Of a stretch of DNA of 64,000 nt, positions 20,775 through 31,600 are shown piece after piece. The position numbers were made by a program, and so were the translations under genes. A model generated the notes under the pieces. That model searched no databases and was not told the DNA's origin. It was given only the letters and a program-made list of their open reading frames with translations. Origin of the DNA: Callorhinus ursinus (taxonomy: Eukaryota; Chordata; Mammalia; Carnivora; Otariidae); NCBI RefSeq assembly GCF_003265705.1, contig NW_020313005.1, positions 15,882,419 through 15,946,418 of the forward strand, read 5' to 3'. The first letter of the stretch is position 1; the number at the start of each line of letters is the position of its first letter.

Positions 20775-21343
20775 TGTGGGAAACAAAGGCAGAAAAAAAT
20801 TATTAAATCTCCTTCCTACCTACAGCCCATTGGCAAGTCCTTGAAATAGGCAGAGTGACGTTCCTCTAGGGATTCAACTGCCTCAATGTCAATACTTTGC
20901 TAAGGGCAAAAGACAATCTTAGCCCAACTCCAGGACCCTGTAAGTCTACTTTAACATATAAAAATTCCTTTGGAAATTTCCTTTATTTCTACCCCCCCCA
21001 AGGTATAGGTTGGCAATCATCCCCCAAGCATATGGCCCAGCAATACACATCCGAACAGTCTCAAGACTGAGTTTCTACTAAACAGCAGTAAGGGACCCTT
21101 CCCAACAGTAGCTAGCCCCCAGAAACCTGGTTTCCAAAATACCTGGGAGGCTTACACTATCTCTAACCCCCTCGTAACTTGAAAGTCTATAATGGACCGC
21201 TCCTTATGACCCCGGTGCAGCTCCTTCTGCCCACGGGTCCTGTTCCTGTGCTTTAATAAAACCACCTTTTTGCACCAAAGATGTCTCAAGAATTCTTTCT
21301 TGGCCATTGACTTCGAACCCTAACTTCTTACGTCTGCATTACA
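20775..21343 (+). mobile_element. Solo LTR, second ERV family (copy 3)
   Basis: Aligns end to end with copy 1: TGTGGGAAACAAAGGCAGAA at the start, CTACTTTAACATATAAAAAT, CCCCCAAGCATATGGCCCA, TTTAATAAAACCACCTTTTT. The first three bases and the exact right edge are unclear, and I see no target duplication. Confidence 0.85.
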
Positions 21344-21460
21344 TTCAGTGTTGAGAACGTTAAAGACATGTCTGCTTCAATGAAATCAACAAACTTAAAC
21401 TAGATTTTAGTTGCCAAAAATTATCTCAGATCATGTCAATTTGAAAAGCATTTGGGTTAT

Positions 21461-21646
21461 TTTTTTAAAGATTTTATTTATTAATTTATTTGAGAGAGGC
21501 AGGGGAAAGGAATAGAGGGGGAGGGACAAGCAGACTCCTGCTGAGTGTGGAGCCTGATGCAGGGCTCGATATAACGACCCTGAGATCATAACCTGAGCCA
21601 AAATCAAAAGTTGTATGCTTAACTGACTGAGCCACCCAGGTGCCCC
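21461..21646 (-). mobile_element. CAN-SINE, antisense
   Basis: AAAGATTTTATTTATTAATT at the left and GAGCCACCCAGGTGCCCC at the right. Target duplication ATTTGGGTTATTTT at 21450 and 21650. Confidence 0.95.
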
Positions 21647-21802
21647 AATATTTGGGTTATTTTATATCTTTCTGAGAGTTTTAGAATGGCCCCTCCTTAG
21701 AAGCTCTTGCCTTCAAACCAACTAAATAGAGTTCTTTTACAAATTAATTTTAGCAATACCATCTGGAGATAAAAAAATATCTCATATTTACTATGTGCAC
21801 GT

Positions 21803-21807
<5 letters not shown>

Positions 21808-21835
<28 letters not shown>
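21808..21835. repeat. (AC)n microsatellite
   Basis: About 14 AC units following GTGCACGTGT. Confidence 0.9.
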
Positions 21836-21838
<3 letters not shown>

Positions 21839-21854
21839 ATAGAAAGATCTTTTT

Positions 21855-22043
21855 TTTTTTTAAAGATTTTATTTATTTATTTGACAGAGAAAGCAAAAGA
21901 GCACAAGCACGGGGAGCAGTAGAGGGAGAGGGAGAAGCAGACTCCTGAGCAGGGAGCCCAACATGGAGCTTGATCCCAGGACCCTGGGATCATGACCTGA
22001 GCCGAAGGCAGATGCTTAACCATCTGAGCCACCCAGGCGTCCC
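21855..22043 (-). mobile_element. CAN-SINE, antisense
   Basis: Poly-T, AAAGATTTTATTTATTTATT, ends GAGCCACCCAGGCGTCCC. Target duplication AGAAAGATCTTTTT (21841-21854) and ACAAAGATCTTTTT (22047 on). Confidence 0.95.
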
Positions 22044-22059
22044 AATACAAAGATCTTTT

Positions 22060-23316
22060 TAACTTTTGTTTTTACTAATATTTGTGGAGAGGACATTTTA
22101 GGCCCAATTTCCAAATACTTGCCTCTCTTTCTTTATCCTTCTGATAAGAAACTTCTCCCTAAAGTTGCAGTTCAAAGAATGGCTCTTTGGTCCTAGAGAA
22201 GATGGGGATAAAACTTTATATCACAAAAGCACAGATTAAATGTAGAACAATCCTGTCTTCAATGTCTTGATCTTTTCAAACATTTTGAGAGGAATAGGTG
22301 AGGTTTAGGGGATTGGCAAAACAGGCAGGGCAGGTGAACTTTGAACTACTAGAGCCACATCTTTGGCCTGGCACAGATTTATAAAACAAAAGCAACTATT
22401 TCCAATTCCCCAAGGAATTGGGTTGTAGCCTTTGTTTTAGGTACCTTTTATCTCTTTAATTTTTCATAGCCTTTTGCAATGAATCATTCAATGAAGCTAT
22501 GTTGGAATTTTGAAAGTTTTTGACAGCTTCTGCATGCTAATTAAAATAGGCATCCCATTCTGCTTGTTTGATTTGAAAACCCTTCTTTTAAGTGCACTTT
22601 TTAAATGATTGTATTTATTTGGAATGTTCCCCATAATGGCCATTGGAATTCCAGGTTCTTTTTAGTAAAATTTTGCCATCTTGCTAGATCATCTTCAACT
22701 TATGGAAAAATAGTTCTTATGCATAAAGTAAGTACGTGTGCCAGAAAGTGGCATGCTCAACTCTCTGGAAATAAAGAATCCCATCTCTTTTAGCTAGGCC
22801 TTTCATTGTCCTGGAGTCACACTAATAATCTGAGGAATGGGGAGCAGACTGACCCTGCAGGCCCCAAAGAATGGGGACTGCGGGCTGATGCTAAACAAAT
22901 GCAGAACTGCAGCTGTTGCCAGAGATTCCTAATGTGGAATCTGGGGAGGATGCCAAACACATAGGAGTTGCAGGCTAAAGCATCAGAATTCCCATTGTGG
23001 AATCCAGGGACGGAGCTAAGGTTTGGGGTTTTCCTCCTGGAGAACTGCAGTTTGAAAGACTGGGGACCTGGCTCCAGGCAGAATTGTCAGCCCGCTCAAA
23101 CTGACCCTCCCTTTAAAGGAAAGCCAATTAGATTGGGAGTTCAGTGCAAAGAAAACAGAGCTTAGAACTGACAGAAACTTACCCATGGCCCTTAGAAATG
23201 GTGAGAAAGACCGTGAACTCAAAAGGGTTTCTGGGCTCCCTGCCTGTTTATCTGGTTGTTTCTGAATACCATCAGAAGTGTGCTTCAGATCCCACCACCA
23301 CCACCAAATTTGTTTA
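22060..23316 (-). other. Presumed leader/gag region of the provirus
   Basis: By position, between the 5' LTR and pol on the minus strand, this is where leader and gag should be. A minus frame at 23016-23222 starting near the LTR could be a gag start, but I read no matrix, capsid or zinc-knuckle motif. Heavily decayed or not gag at all. Confidence 0.35.
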
Positions 23317-23335
23317 AAAAATCATCTAAGTATGA

Positions 23336-23519
23336 AGCGCCTGGGTGGCTCAGTCGTTAAGCGTCTGCCTTTGGCTCAGGTCATGAGCCCAGGTTGCTGG
23401 GATCGGCCCCGCATCGGGCTCCCTGCTCTGTGGGAAGCCTGTTTCTCCCTTTCCCACTCCCCCTGCTTGTGTTCCCTCCCTTGCTGTCTCTCTCTGTCAA
23501 ATAAGTAAAATCTTTAAAA
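23336..23519 (+). mobile_element. CAN-SINE at the 5' LTR edge
   Basis: Head GCGCCTGGGTGGCTCAGTCG. Target duplication ATCATCTAAGTATGA before and ATCAACTAAGTTTGA after. Confidence 0.93.
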
Positions 23520-23537
23520 AAGAATCAACTAAGTTTG

Positions 23538-23890
23538 AAGATCTCATTGGCTTTATTAGGCAATTTATGAATTGAGAAGCATCCCACCTAGCCAATGCAG
23601 AGATGGTCTGAGGAGTTGTACAAAATGGAAGGTTTTATGGAAAGGAGGGTAGGGCAAAGAAGTTACCAGTAAAAGGAAAGAATGGATTGTTTCAGGCCAC
23701 GACATCGTTTTTTGTGAAGAAGGGTTTTTATCACGCAGGTAACTTCACTAGTGCTGACCAGGAAATTTCAGATGGACTGTTAAGGTCACATTCCTGGGAG
23801 AGGCGGAAACTAAGTCTTGGATTGCTGCTGTGGGGGGCGTATGACTCCATTTTGGGGCTTGCTCTTTCTTTTTTAACTGTCTGTACCGTT
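23538..23890 (-). repeat. 5' LTR of the minus-strand provirus
   Basis: Matches the 3' LTR at 13775-14350. CTTTATTAGG near 23552 is an antisense polyadenylation signal. The upstream (U3) edge toward 23890-24010 is uncertain because the copies stop aligning after CTTGCTCTTTCTT. Confidence 0.8.
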
Positions 23891-24348
23891 TCTCGGTTCC
23901 TTACTTCCACCTCTCTGGTTTTCTCCTTTCTTCCTCCCCACCTTGTTCTCATTTTACACACACAATCCACACACTTAATTTCTCTTTCTTACATCTCTTT
24001 CTTACATCAACAAACACCCTGACCCTTGGTTGACCTGTGAAGGGCAAGTTCAAAGCTAACCTTCCTGGCTCCTACTGAGACTGGGTGCAGCTACCTCACA
24101 CTTTGTTGACCTTGCAAAAAAACACCAAGTCAAAAGTTCCCTCTCCTTAGGTAATTTTCGTCCTCATAGCCGGAGAGATGTTGCAGTCCGATTCTGATAG
24201 CTCTCCTCTGTTTCTCCAGAGATGAGCTCAGAACTGGAATGTGTAAGCTGGAAACAAACTTCCCACTGCAAGGTCAAATGGTTTTGGCCCTCACCCTGCA
24301 AGGGTATTGTTATTCTGGTCTCTGCATTACACTGTGTATACCACCTTG

Positions 24349-24382
<34 letters not shown>

Positions 24383-25800
24383 ACACGCGCGCTTTTGCCT
24401 TTCTGTGTGGAGAAATATGTACATAAATTTCCGTGCAGGATCCTTGTGTGAGCAGACCTGGAGAGAGGGTGTTATGTGTGGGATGCATGGAAGATGGATA
24501 TGTGTGCAACTGTGCATGCAGAGATGTTTTTCTCAGCAGTACTTTGTAGAAGGCTATTGAGGGATGTCCAGAAAAGGACATTTGTAGAAATGCATATTTA
24601 ACAAAAGATATGAATTGAGCTAAGAGAAATATTTGATTTGTATGGTTTATGTGTAGGGTGAGTTTTGGATGGATAACAGAAAGGAAACTCTCCTGTACTT
24701 CTTAGAAGCATCCAGACCCTGTCTTAGGATAGCCCCTTAAAACGTCCAGTTCTGGGGCAGCAGCAAATGTCCAGGGTATAGCTTCCCTCCCGGAATTGGC
24801 TTTATTTCCAAGAAGTTTGTTAGACTAAGAAGAAAGCATCTTTGACCCTGCCAACCAATCTCTCAAACCTCAAGGACATGGACACGCACCCACACCCTCA
24901 CACAGATTTCCTCCTGATGCGAGGCAGAGTCCCCACCACTGTTCCCCCTCCCTTAGAGCAGGATCCAAATCCAATGGCTCTCAGGTGCCCCCTGTCCTGC
25001 TCTTGGTCACAGATGGCTCGTAAAAGGAGAAGAGGAGAGTAAAGAGCAAACACTGCATCTGTGAGTCTTCCCCGCATTCTTGGATCCGGCTGCCAGCCCT
25101 GATTTGCAGTCCTCCAAGAGAGAGCTAGCCTCTCTGAACCCCCACCAGCTGAGGCAGGAACGCAGATCTGCTTCTAGCCTGGCAAACCCTTCCGTCAGCC
25201 TCATGGCACCACCCTGTGGCTGGTTCTTACTATTACAATTCTTCACACCCAACAAGCCCGCCCTTTAATGCCAATTTCCAGCTTCAGATGCTTAGTTGTT
25301 CCGTGTTCTGTGCTTGACTGTTCAAAGGGAATTCTAGGTACAGTGTCCCAGTATTTTGAGAGCTTGCAGTCATAAACACCCATGTGGACTCCAGCATAGA
25401 ACTGGGTCCGTACCTAAAACAATAAAGGCTTAACCCTAAAGACCACACAGGTCAGTGTAGAGGCGGTGGGGAGGAGCAAGAAGAAAGGACACTAGCTATA
25501 GGAATTCCAGATATTTCAAATAGGGTTGGGCAAGGGCCAAAGTGAGAACCTAACCCAGTCTGTTAGGGTGATTCTTCTACCTTCTTTAAGAAAATCTACA
25601 TATTCATCTAAAAAATGCAGGGGAGGGAGTAGAGCAGCCTGGATTTCTAGCCTGGGGTCTATTTGCTCTGCAGTGAGAACCCCCCCAACAAGGGGATAGG
25701 GGAGTCAGCCACAGTGCTTCTCCATCAGAGAGGGGGCTGAATCATGCCAAGGGGAGAAACCTGCATGCTTAGGACCTGTAGACGGAGCCTTGAGGTTGAG
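23891..25800. other. Unique DNA right of the provirus
   Basis: No exon recognised. Contains a (GT)n tract at 24351-24380. The open frames at 24164-24581 cross that tract and read as H/T or V/C runs. Confidence 0.5.
24351..24393. repeat. (GT)n followed by alternating GC/AC
   Basis: About 15 GT units and then GCGCACACGCGCGC, an uninterrupted alternating purine-pyrimidine tract. Confidence 0.9.
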
Positions 25801-25905
25801 TCCAGAAGTCCTGCATTCTACGAACTGTGACCTTGACTAAATTGCCTAGCCTCTCTGGGCTTTGCTTTAAATTTAAGAATTGTCCCTTATTATAAGATCT
25901 TGACC
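25800..25905 (+). repeat. MIR SINE relic
   Basis: CTGTGACCTTGACTAAATTG, CCTAGCCTCTCTGGGCTTTG: MIR core order, much diverged. Confidence 0.6.
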
Positions 25906-25929
25906 TATGTTTAAGCGGCATCTACCATT

Positions 25930-26630
25930 GCTTCATCTTACAAGCTTTGGTCAAACTGGTATATTCTCATTCACCCAAACAGACATCACTGGGTCTTAAG
26001 CTTTGCTGATACCATTAGTTTTGCTTGGAATGCCTTCCCCACCCTATCTGTGCTTCTAAATTCTATCCATTCCCAAGATAAGTCCAATTTCCACTTCTTC
26101 CATGGACTTTTTCTGATTTCCCAACAGGATATTTCCTGTCACTCTTTCTTAAATTCTCCCTAGGGCTCCATGGGTCCTCCTCTTGGGTGCTTCATAGTAT
26201 ATACTGGTAATATGTAGCTTAATTTATATCCCCCATCCGTTGGTGGATAGTACAATTCATTCATCTTCATGTAGCATGCTTAACACTGTGCTTTGACCCT
26301 ATTATGTGTTGAATAGACCCCTTACTGAATGAAATGGGATTTCCTTCTTTTTTGTATCTCAACGTAGGTATGCTTCCTTCCAGTAAGCATCCATGAACAC
26401 CCCACCCCCCCACTCCATTGGATGCCCCGCCCACCTGGGAACAGGTGTCTTTCCTGTCATGGTACCTATCACACTGCAGCAACTTCCCTTTCACCTGCCT
26501 CTCTCACCTTCTAGATGATAAGCTCCTTGAGGAGAGACTGCCTCTATCAGGTCCCCATTGCCTGCACTGTACATGCGAATAACAGAAACTCAACAACTAT
26601 TTGATGAATGGATAGATAGGTGAATGTGTG
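25930..26630 (+). repeat. L2 LINE relic
   Basis: TTGCTTGGAATGCCTTCCCC, TTCCATGGACTTTTTCTGAT, GATAAGCTCCTTGAGGAGAG, CTATTTGATGAATGGATAGA follow the L2 3' end in order and orientation. Confidence 0.75.
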
Positions 26631-29160
26631 AGTAGATGCATGGAAATAGGGAAGGAGAGAAGGGGTTAAGCATGACCTTTAGGTTTCCTTTAAGCTCTAA
26701 TATTTTATGATTTCGGCACTTTGAGCTCTTTTTTGAGGGCAGGTAGTCCAAGCTATTTGAGAAACAATGCAGTGACCATAGTAGGGTCAGTCAGTGGTGA
26801 TTTTCCTTTGAATGGACTTTGTTTCTGTGGGAGAGTTGGCCTCCTCATTCTGTGAAGAATGTTATGTTCCCTGGGCTCAGCCTGGCCCAGAACTTGGCAA
26901 GATCTCTGGGGTGTTCATTTTTGTCACCCAGCCCGGGTAGGAGGGTGGACGGGTAGGAGGGGAACCATTTTGGGAAAAAGTGTTGGGGAGTGTTTGTGTG
27001 TGTGTGATGAGTCAGGGCCATGGAGCTAGGAGCCCTAATCTCTGCTCTGCTGTCTGTGGGGGTAGTTCTCACCAGTTGCAGGGGGTGGAGGACCACCAAC
27101 TGTCTTTGGAAAGTTTTCTTAGTCATAGTTTATACCAAGTCAGCGGGAGCTTTATGTAACTGGGTATGATGGGGTCAGAATTGTTGCTACTCTGCCCACA
27201 GTGGCACTCACCTATTCCAGCCCTTCCTACCCACCAGTCAGGTGATGTGCCCTTCCCGTAGGAAGTAGCCCTTTGAGGCCTAAAGACCATGACATATATT
27301 CTCACTGGAAAAAGGTTTGGGTCATGATCATGAATTCCATGAAAATGCCTCAATGCCTTCTGGGGGGCTGTAAGCCCCACAGCAGATACGGGCAGTGAGA
27401 ATGAAGCACCCCAGGACTCCAGTGTGTGCGTGAGCCGAGCAGCAGGTGATGGGCAGGGCACTGGCTTCTGTTCTGGGCTGTGACCCCTCTCCATGCTGCT
27501 GGCAGAGCATGTCTACCTCTGCTCCTTTATGGCCTCGCTCTCCAGACAGAGAGAGACCCGGCATTGCGTGTCCTGCCCCTGACACTGGAGCCAACATGAG
27601 TTCTGTTGGGGACAGCTCCAGAGAAGGCCTGCGATGACTGGGTGTGTGTACCCATGTAATGGAGAGAGTTACACAAGAAGAGCAGGAAGCCAGAGAGAGG
27701 AGAGGTTGGCTGCTGGGTATTTGCCTGACCAAGGACACCCGGCCATTGTGTCCACTGGGAAGAAAGAGCAGAGCTCAGGGGCCTGGGGAGAGCTGTGGGG
27801 TCTTCCACTGGGCTTCTTCAAGGGAAAAGCTCAGGTTTGCTCTTCTTTGCCACTTACTGGCTGGAAGGAAAGTGTTCTTTCTGTGCCTCAGGCCCAAGGA
27901 GCTGGGACTGTAAGTTTTAGAAGAGGTAAGATGGGAATTATTTTTGCTGGGGGTGGGGTGCTAAGGAATAGCCTCACTGGGCGGTGTGGGGGGGCGGTTA
28001 GACCCTGCTAATCCCCAGAACGAGAAAGAATAGAGGCATTTGAGAAAAGCTGGAAAATGAAATGAGTTTCCTGACAGTGGGGATGGTCACTGTGGCCCAG
28101 TGGTCTGGAAAGGAGGAAAGTTCTAGAAAGAGAGTTACAAAATCAGGTCTTTAGCCAATGAGCATATTCTGGACAACAAGAGTGAGAGTTTAGCAGGTGG
28201 TTTGTGGGAGCCTCCAGTCCATTGTTATGGCTCTGTCTCTTCCTCAGTGCAGTGGGGGCCAGAGGCCTCCCTGAAGCCAGATGGAGAATCCATAAGGAAG
28301 GGCCTCCAGGGGGTCCTGAGAGTGAGTTTAATCATCTGAGACAGAGAGCCAGGGTTGGGGTGCAGAGAGGGAGATTGTGACAAAGGCTGGGGGGTTCCCA
28401 GGCTGGTTTCATACTGTTCTTCCGATTTCTGAGCCATGTCTGCATGGTCCAGGGCTGTTGGGTGGCCGGGGACAAGCGGTATTAGTGCTGAAGAAAGAAT
28501 GAGAAGACACGAGTCTCTCCCTCCGCTCGGGGCTTAGAGGCAGGGAGATGCACAGCAGTATCTCCCTGGGTCCCACTGAACTAAGAGCTGGGGAGAGCCT
28601 GGGCTTGCCTTGAATCCAGAAAGGAAGGAAGGGACGAGAGAAGGCTAGGAAAAGAGGGAGAAGGGACAGAAGTTCCCTTGCACACCACCAGGTGCCAGGG
28701 AGGGACAGTGCTGAGGTGGCCAGAGGCTGCCTGGGCCAAGGCAGTGCTAAGCTAAGAACTCTGAAATGAGATCTTCATTCAAGGCTGCCACCTTCTGCTT
28801 CTGAGCTTGTGGTATGAGCAGGGTTGGATCTATTTCTACCTTCACATGCTGAGCCCCAAATCCCTGGAATATCATGCCCTGCTGCCTTATCTGCAGTGCT
28901 GGGACATCATCCAGTAGACTATTTAGGGCTTGGGGAAAGTGTCCAGGAGCCCAGATCCATGGTGCTTCGTGCTTACTGTGATCTGTGTCCATGCTGCCAC
29001 GTTCTTGGCTTGGGTTTGTTCATGTGATTGATGTCCTAGGTCTTCCTTCTTCAAGATGCAGCTGTTTCTGCCCTCTCTCTGGACCTCAGAGATTCAGCGG
29101 TGAGGTTTCAACTGCACTGTTGGGTTCCCTCTTTTAAGAGGAGGGGAGAAACCAGAACAG
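26631..29160. other. GC-moderate unique DNA, no gene supported
   Basis: Long stretch with no CAN-SINE and no recognisable exon. A minus frame at 28747-28992 (81 codons) is listed separately under findings. The overlapping frames at 27123-28011 lie on both strands and have no domain. Confidence 0.45.
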
Positions 29161-29169
29161 AGAGGTTAC

Positions 29170-29405
29170 ACCTGCAAACTTCAGAACCACATTGCCTGGG
29201 CTGAAAACCTGACTCTACCTCCAACTAGCTGTGTGACCCTGAGCAAGTCACTTTATGTCTCTAATGGTGTTTCCATTTCTAGAAAAGAAGGCTAACAATA
29301 GGACTTACCTTGTGGGCATGCTGTGCTGATTGAATGAAATATTTTGTGGAAAGTCATCTTTGTTCTGTGGCTTCCCACATAGTAAGGTCTCAATAAATGC
29401 TAGTT
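29170..29405 (+). repeat. MIR SINE relic (nearly full length)
   Basis: AACTAGCTGTGTGACCCTGA, GCAAGTCACTTTATGTCTCT, GATTGAATGAAATATTTTGT, AGTAAGGTCTCAATAAATGC: MIR from core to tail. Confidence 0.9.
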
Positions 29406-29469
29406 CTTGTTTTTCGGTATGACCAAGCCTTGCATATCTAATCTTATCTGCCCAAACAAAGACAGTGCC

Positions 29470-29690
29470 TTCCAGTGATGCTGGCCTCCTCCTTCCTGTA
29501 CCAAGAACAGCCCATGCTCAGCCCCATTTTCATGCATCTAAATGTCCTCCCACCTCCTGTACAGCTACTCACACTCCCCCACTTCGAGGCCTAGCTAAAG
29601 TGCCGCCTCCTTCCCAAAGCCTTCTCTCATGATTCTAACCCACACAGAGCTCTTCCTCCCCTGACTTATTGTGCTTCCAGCCAGTACCTT
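29470..29690 (+). repeat. L2 LINE relic
   Basis: CACTTCGAGGCCTAGCTAAA, GCCGCCTCCTTCCCAAAGCC, TTCTCTCATGATTCTAACCC: the protein-terminal L2 segment order. Confidence 0.65.
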
Positions 29691-29699
29691 GAAATGTAC

Positions 29700-31040
29700 C
29701 ATTTAAATCACAGAATTGGAGAATTTGAGAGCCGGAAGAGTCCTTACAAGTGATCCCGGTCAGTTGCTCTTACTCAGGAGTAGTTAATAAGCAGCCATCA
29801 CGTTGCCCCACATCTGTTAGCACTCACCCCAGGCAGCACTAATTAACCACAGCACTTCTGCTAAGCCTGAATGCTGCCTCAGAGTCCTTCTCAACGCAGT
29901 GCTTCGGACAATCAGGACTAACCCATCAGAGGTGCTACCACTATCCCTAAGCCAGACAACTAGAAGTAATCTATATGGATCAGGTAGCTGGAGCTTTTTG
30001 AGGTGTAAGGGACCTGCTTCAGGCCCCAAGGCACTGGGACATAACTCTGGTCTAGTCCTTATTTGATGTTCCTTATGTTCTACCAAGGCCTTTTAATTGT
30101 CCTTTGGTCATTCTCTGCCTCTTTGTCTTGCCCTCCCAATTAGATGTGTAATATTTGTGAGGGTAGGAATGACCTCTTAAATGGCTCTACTGTCTTTTTC
30201 AGCCCTGAGCACAAGTCAGGACACGTCAAATGCTCACCTGCTGAGGTACTGACTGCTTGGGGTTTCTTCCCAATTCCTTTCACTTGTCCTCAGGGCTCAT
30301 TTGAGGGGACATGGGAACTTGGGGTGGTAAGGAGACTCAGTCCCTGAGCGGAGTCCCTTCCCCGTGCCCACAGCAGGCTGCAGGAGCTGCAGGGTCTTGA
30401 ATGATGGACAGGTGCTGGACATCAGGAGCCCAGAGTGGTCATCTTCGTTCTGTGGTTTGTCTGCTTAGGGCCATGGAGAGTCCTTCCTTCTTTGAGGGTC
30501 TCCATCTCCATCCATTCAAAGGGAACTGTAAGGAAAAGGAGGGAGAACTGGAACAGCAGGATGCCCGCCTCTCCTGGGCCCTGAGAGGTGTGGTGAGTGG
30601 CCTCTTGAAGAGCGGTCCTTAGCACATGGGGGTGGGGAGCGAGGAGTGGGAACAGATGGCACGGAGGGCACACGGCTGACATCCAGATTGTTGGAGGTGT
30701 TTTCATCCTGGAGGGCCAAACAGCCTCCTCCTCAGAGGCTGTAGTGATGCCTCAGTGGCATCACCATTGGCACAGCATTGGCTCAGTCCCACAAACTTCA
30801 GAGCACCTCCCCCAACAACCAGACCCATGCCTGTTCCTCCCTCCCTACCCCAACCACCTCTCTCAATCCTCACCTTCCTCCCACACCCCTCGAGTTTGTG
30901 CCCCTGGTGCTCCCTCGCTGGTTGCGCTGCTGCTCAAGCCCCTTTTGAAGACCCACAGGGTCCTGACTGACCTCTTCAGTGTGTCACACTTTGATGGGAT
31001 TTTCCTCCTGGAACTTAGATTTCATTACATCATCTCTGCT
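29700..31040. other. Unique DNA, no gene seen
   Basis: AATCACAGAATTGGAGAATT at about 29707 resembles the start of a known mammalian interspersed repeat but cannot be named with confidence. No exon recognised. Confidence 0.45.
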
Positions 31041-31044
31041 TAGA

Positions 31045-31112
31045 AAGCATTATCACCTCATTGTCTTCAGGTGAGAGGCAAACTCCTTAGTCTGTGCACT
31101 ATTTATGTTTGG
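31045..31112 (+). repeat. L2 LINE relic
   Basis: CACCTCATTGTCTTCAGGTG, AGAGGCAAACTCCTTAGTCT: short L2 segment. Confidence 0.5.
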
Positions 31113-31117
31113 GATTG

Positions 31118-31310
31118 CATACTGTGTTGTTGTGGGGCCTTCTCAGGTGGGTGCTGCAGGATGCTTAGCAGAATCCTGGGCTCTCTCAACTGCATGCCGG
31201 TGGCACCCCACCCTGCCTCCCAGGTTTTCACAACAAAGATGTCTCCAGATATTGATCAATGTCCTCTGGGGGGCAAAATTGCCCCCGTTGAGAACCACTG
31301 TTCTAGCCAC
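31118..31310 (+). mobile_element. MER5A-type hAT transposon relic
   Basis: GCTGCAGGATGCTTAGCAGA, ATGTCTCCAGATATTGATCA, TGTCCTCTGGGGGGCAAAAT and GTTGAGAACCACTGTTCTAG are the hallmark blocks of MER5A, a non-autonomous hAT-Charlie element. Confidence 0.9.
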
Positions 31311-31329
31311 AAAAGAGGCTAATAACTTA

Positions 31330-31600
31330 GTACGAAACTACTTAGTTCCGTGCTAACAGCTTCCCTTGGATTCTCTCATTTAAGTTCAGAACATTGCTGG
31401 AGGATAGGCCCTGTTAGTATGCCCATTGTTTGGGTGCCTAGGAGGCACCCATTTGGAAGACATCCAGATCTTTCAAGAAAGGCAAAGACTTTTTCCTTCT
31501 AGTGGAGTAAGAAGAGAGAGAGAGATAATTCAAAATCTCTTCTTGAGGCCAGGGCCACAGACTAGTAAAGGCAGGATTTGAATCCAGGCTACCTGCTGGC
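31330..31600 (-). repeat. MIR SINE relic, antisense
   Basis: GATTCTCTCATTTAAGTTCA on the left and GCAGGATTTGAATCCAGGCT on the right, in antisense MIR order. Confidence 0.6.

Larger units (their letters stand above)
13775..23890 (-). mobile_element. Decayed class I endogenous retrovirus (provirus with nested insertions)
   Basis: Minus-strand provirus defined by two related LTRs of about 350 bp (13775-14350 and 23538-23890, SINEs excluded). Between them, in correct minus-strand order, are a leader/gag region (not clearly readable), an RNase H remnant (about 17985-18245), an integrase remnant (15700-17250, split by another LTR) and a transmembrane-env remnant (14770-15066). Every coding part has stops and frameshifts. 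The 10.1-kb span is inflated by later insertions: an L1 end, three plus-strand LTRs and eight to nine SINEs. The integrase and env features point to a gammaretrovirus-like polymerase with a type-D-related transmembrane subunit. It is dead as a virus. Confidence 0.85.

Noticed and set aside
15802..21343. LTR copies 1 and 3 as the two ends of one plus-strand provirus
   Set aside because: Copy 1 has its own 5-bp target duplication on both sides, and the sequence directly beyond it is minus-strand integrase of another element. Copy 3 shows no shared duplication with copy 1.
24164..24581. Frames with (HT)n or (VC)n runs
   Set aside because: They are translations of the GT microsatellite at 24351-24380.
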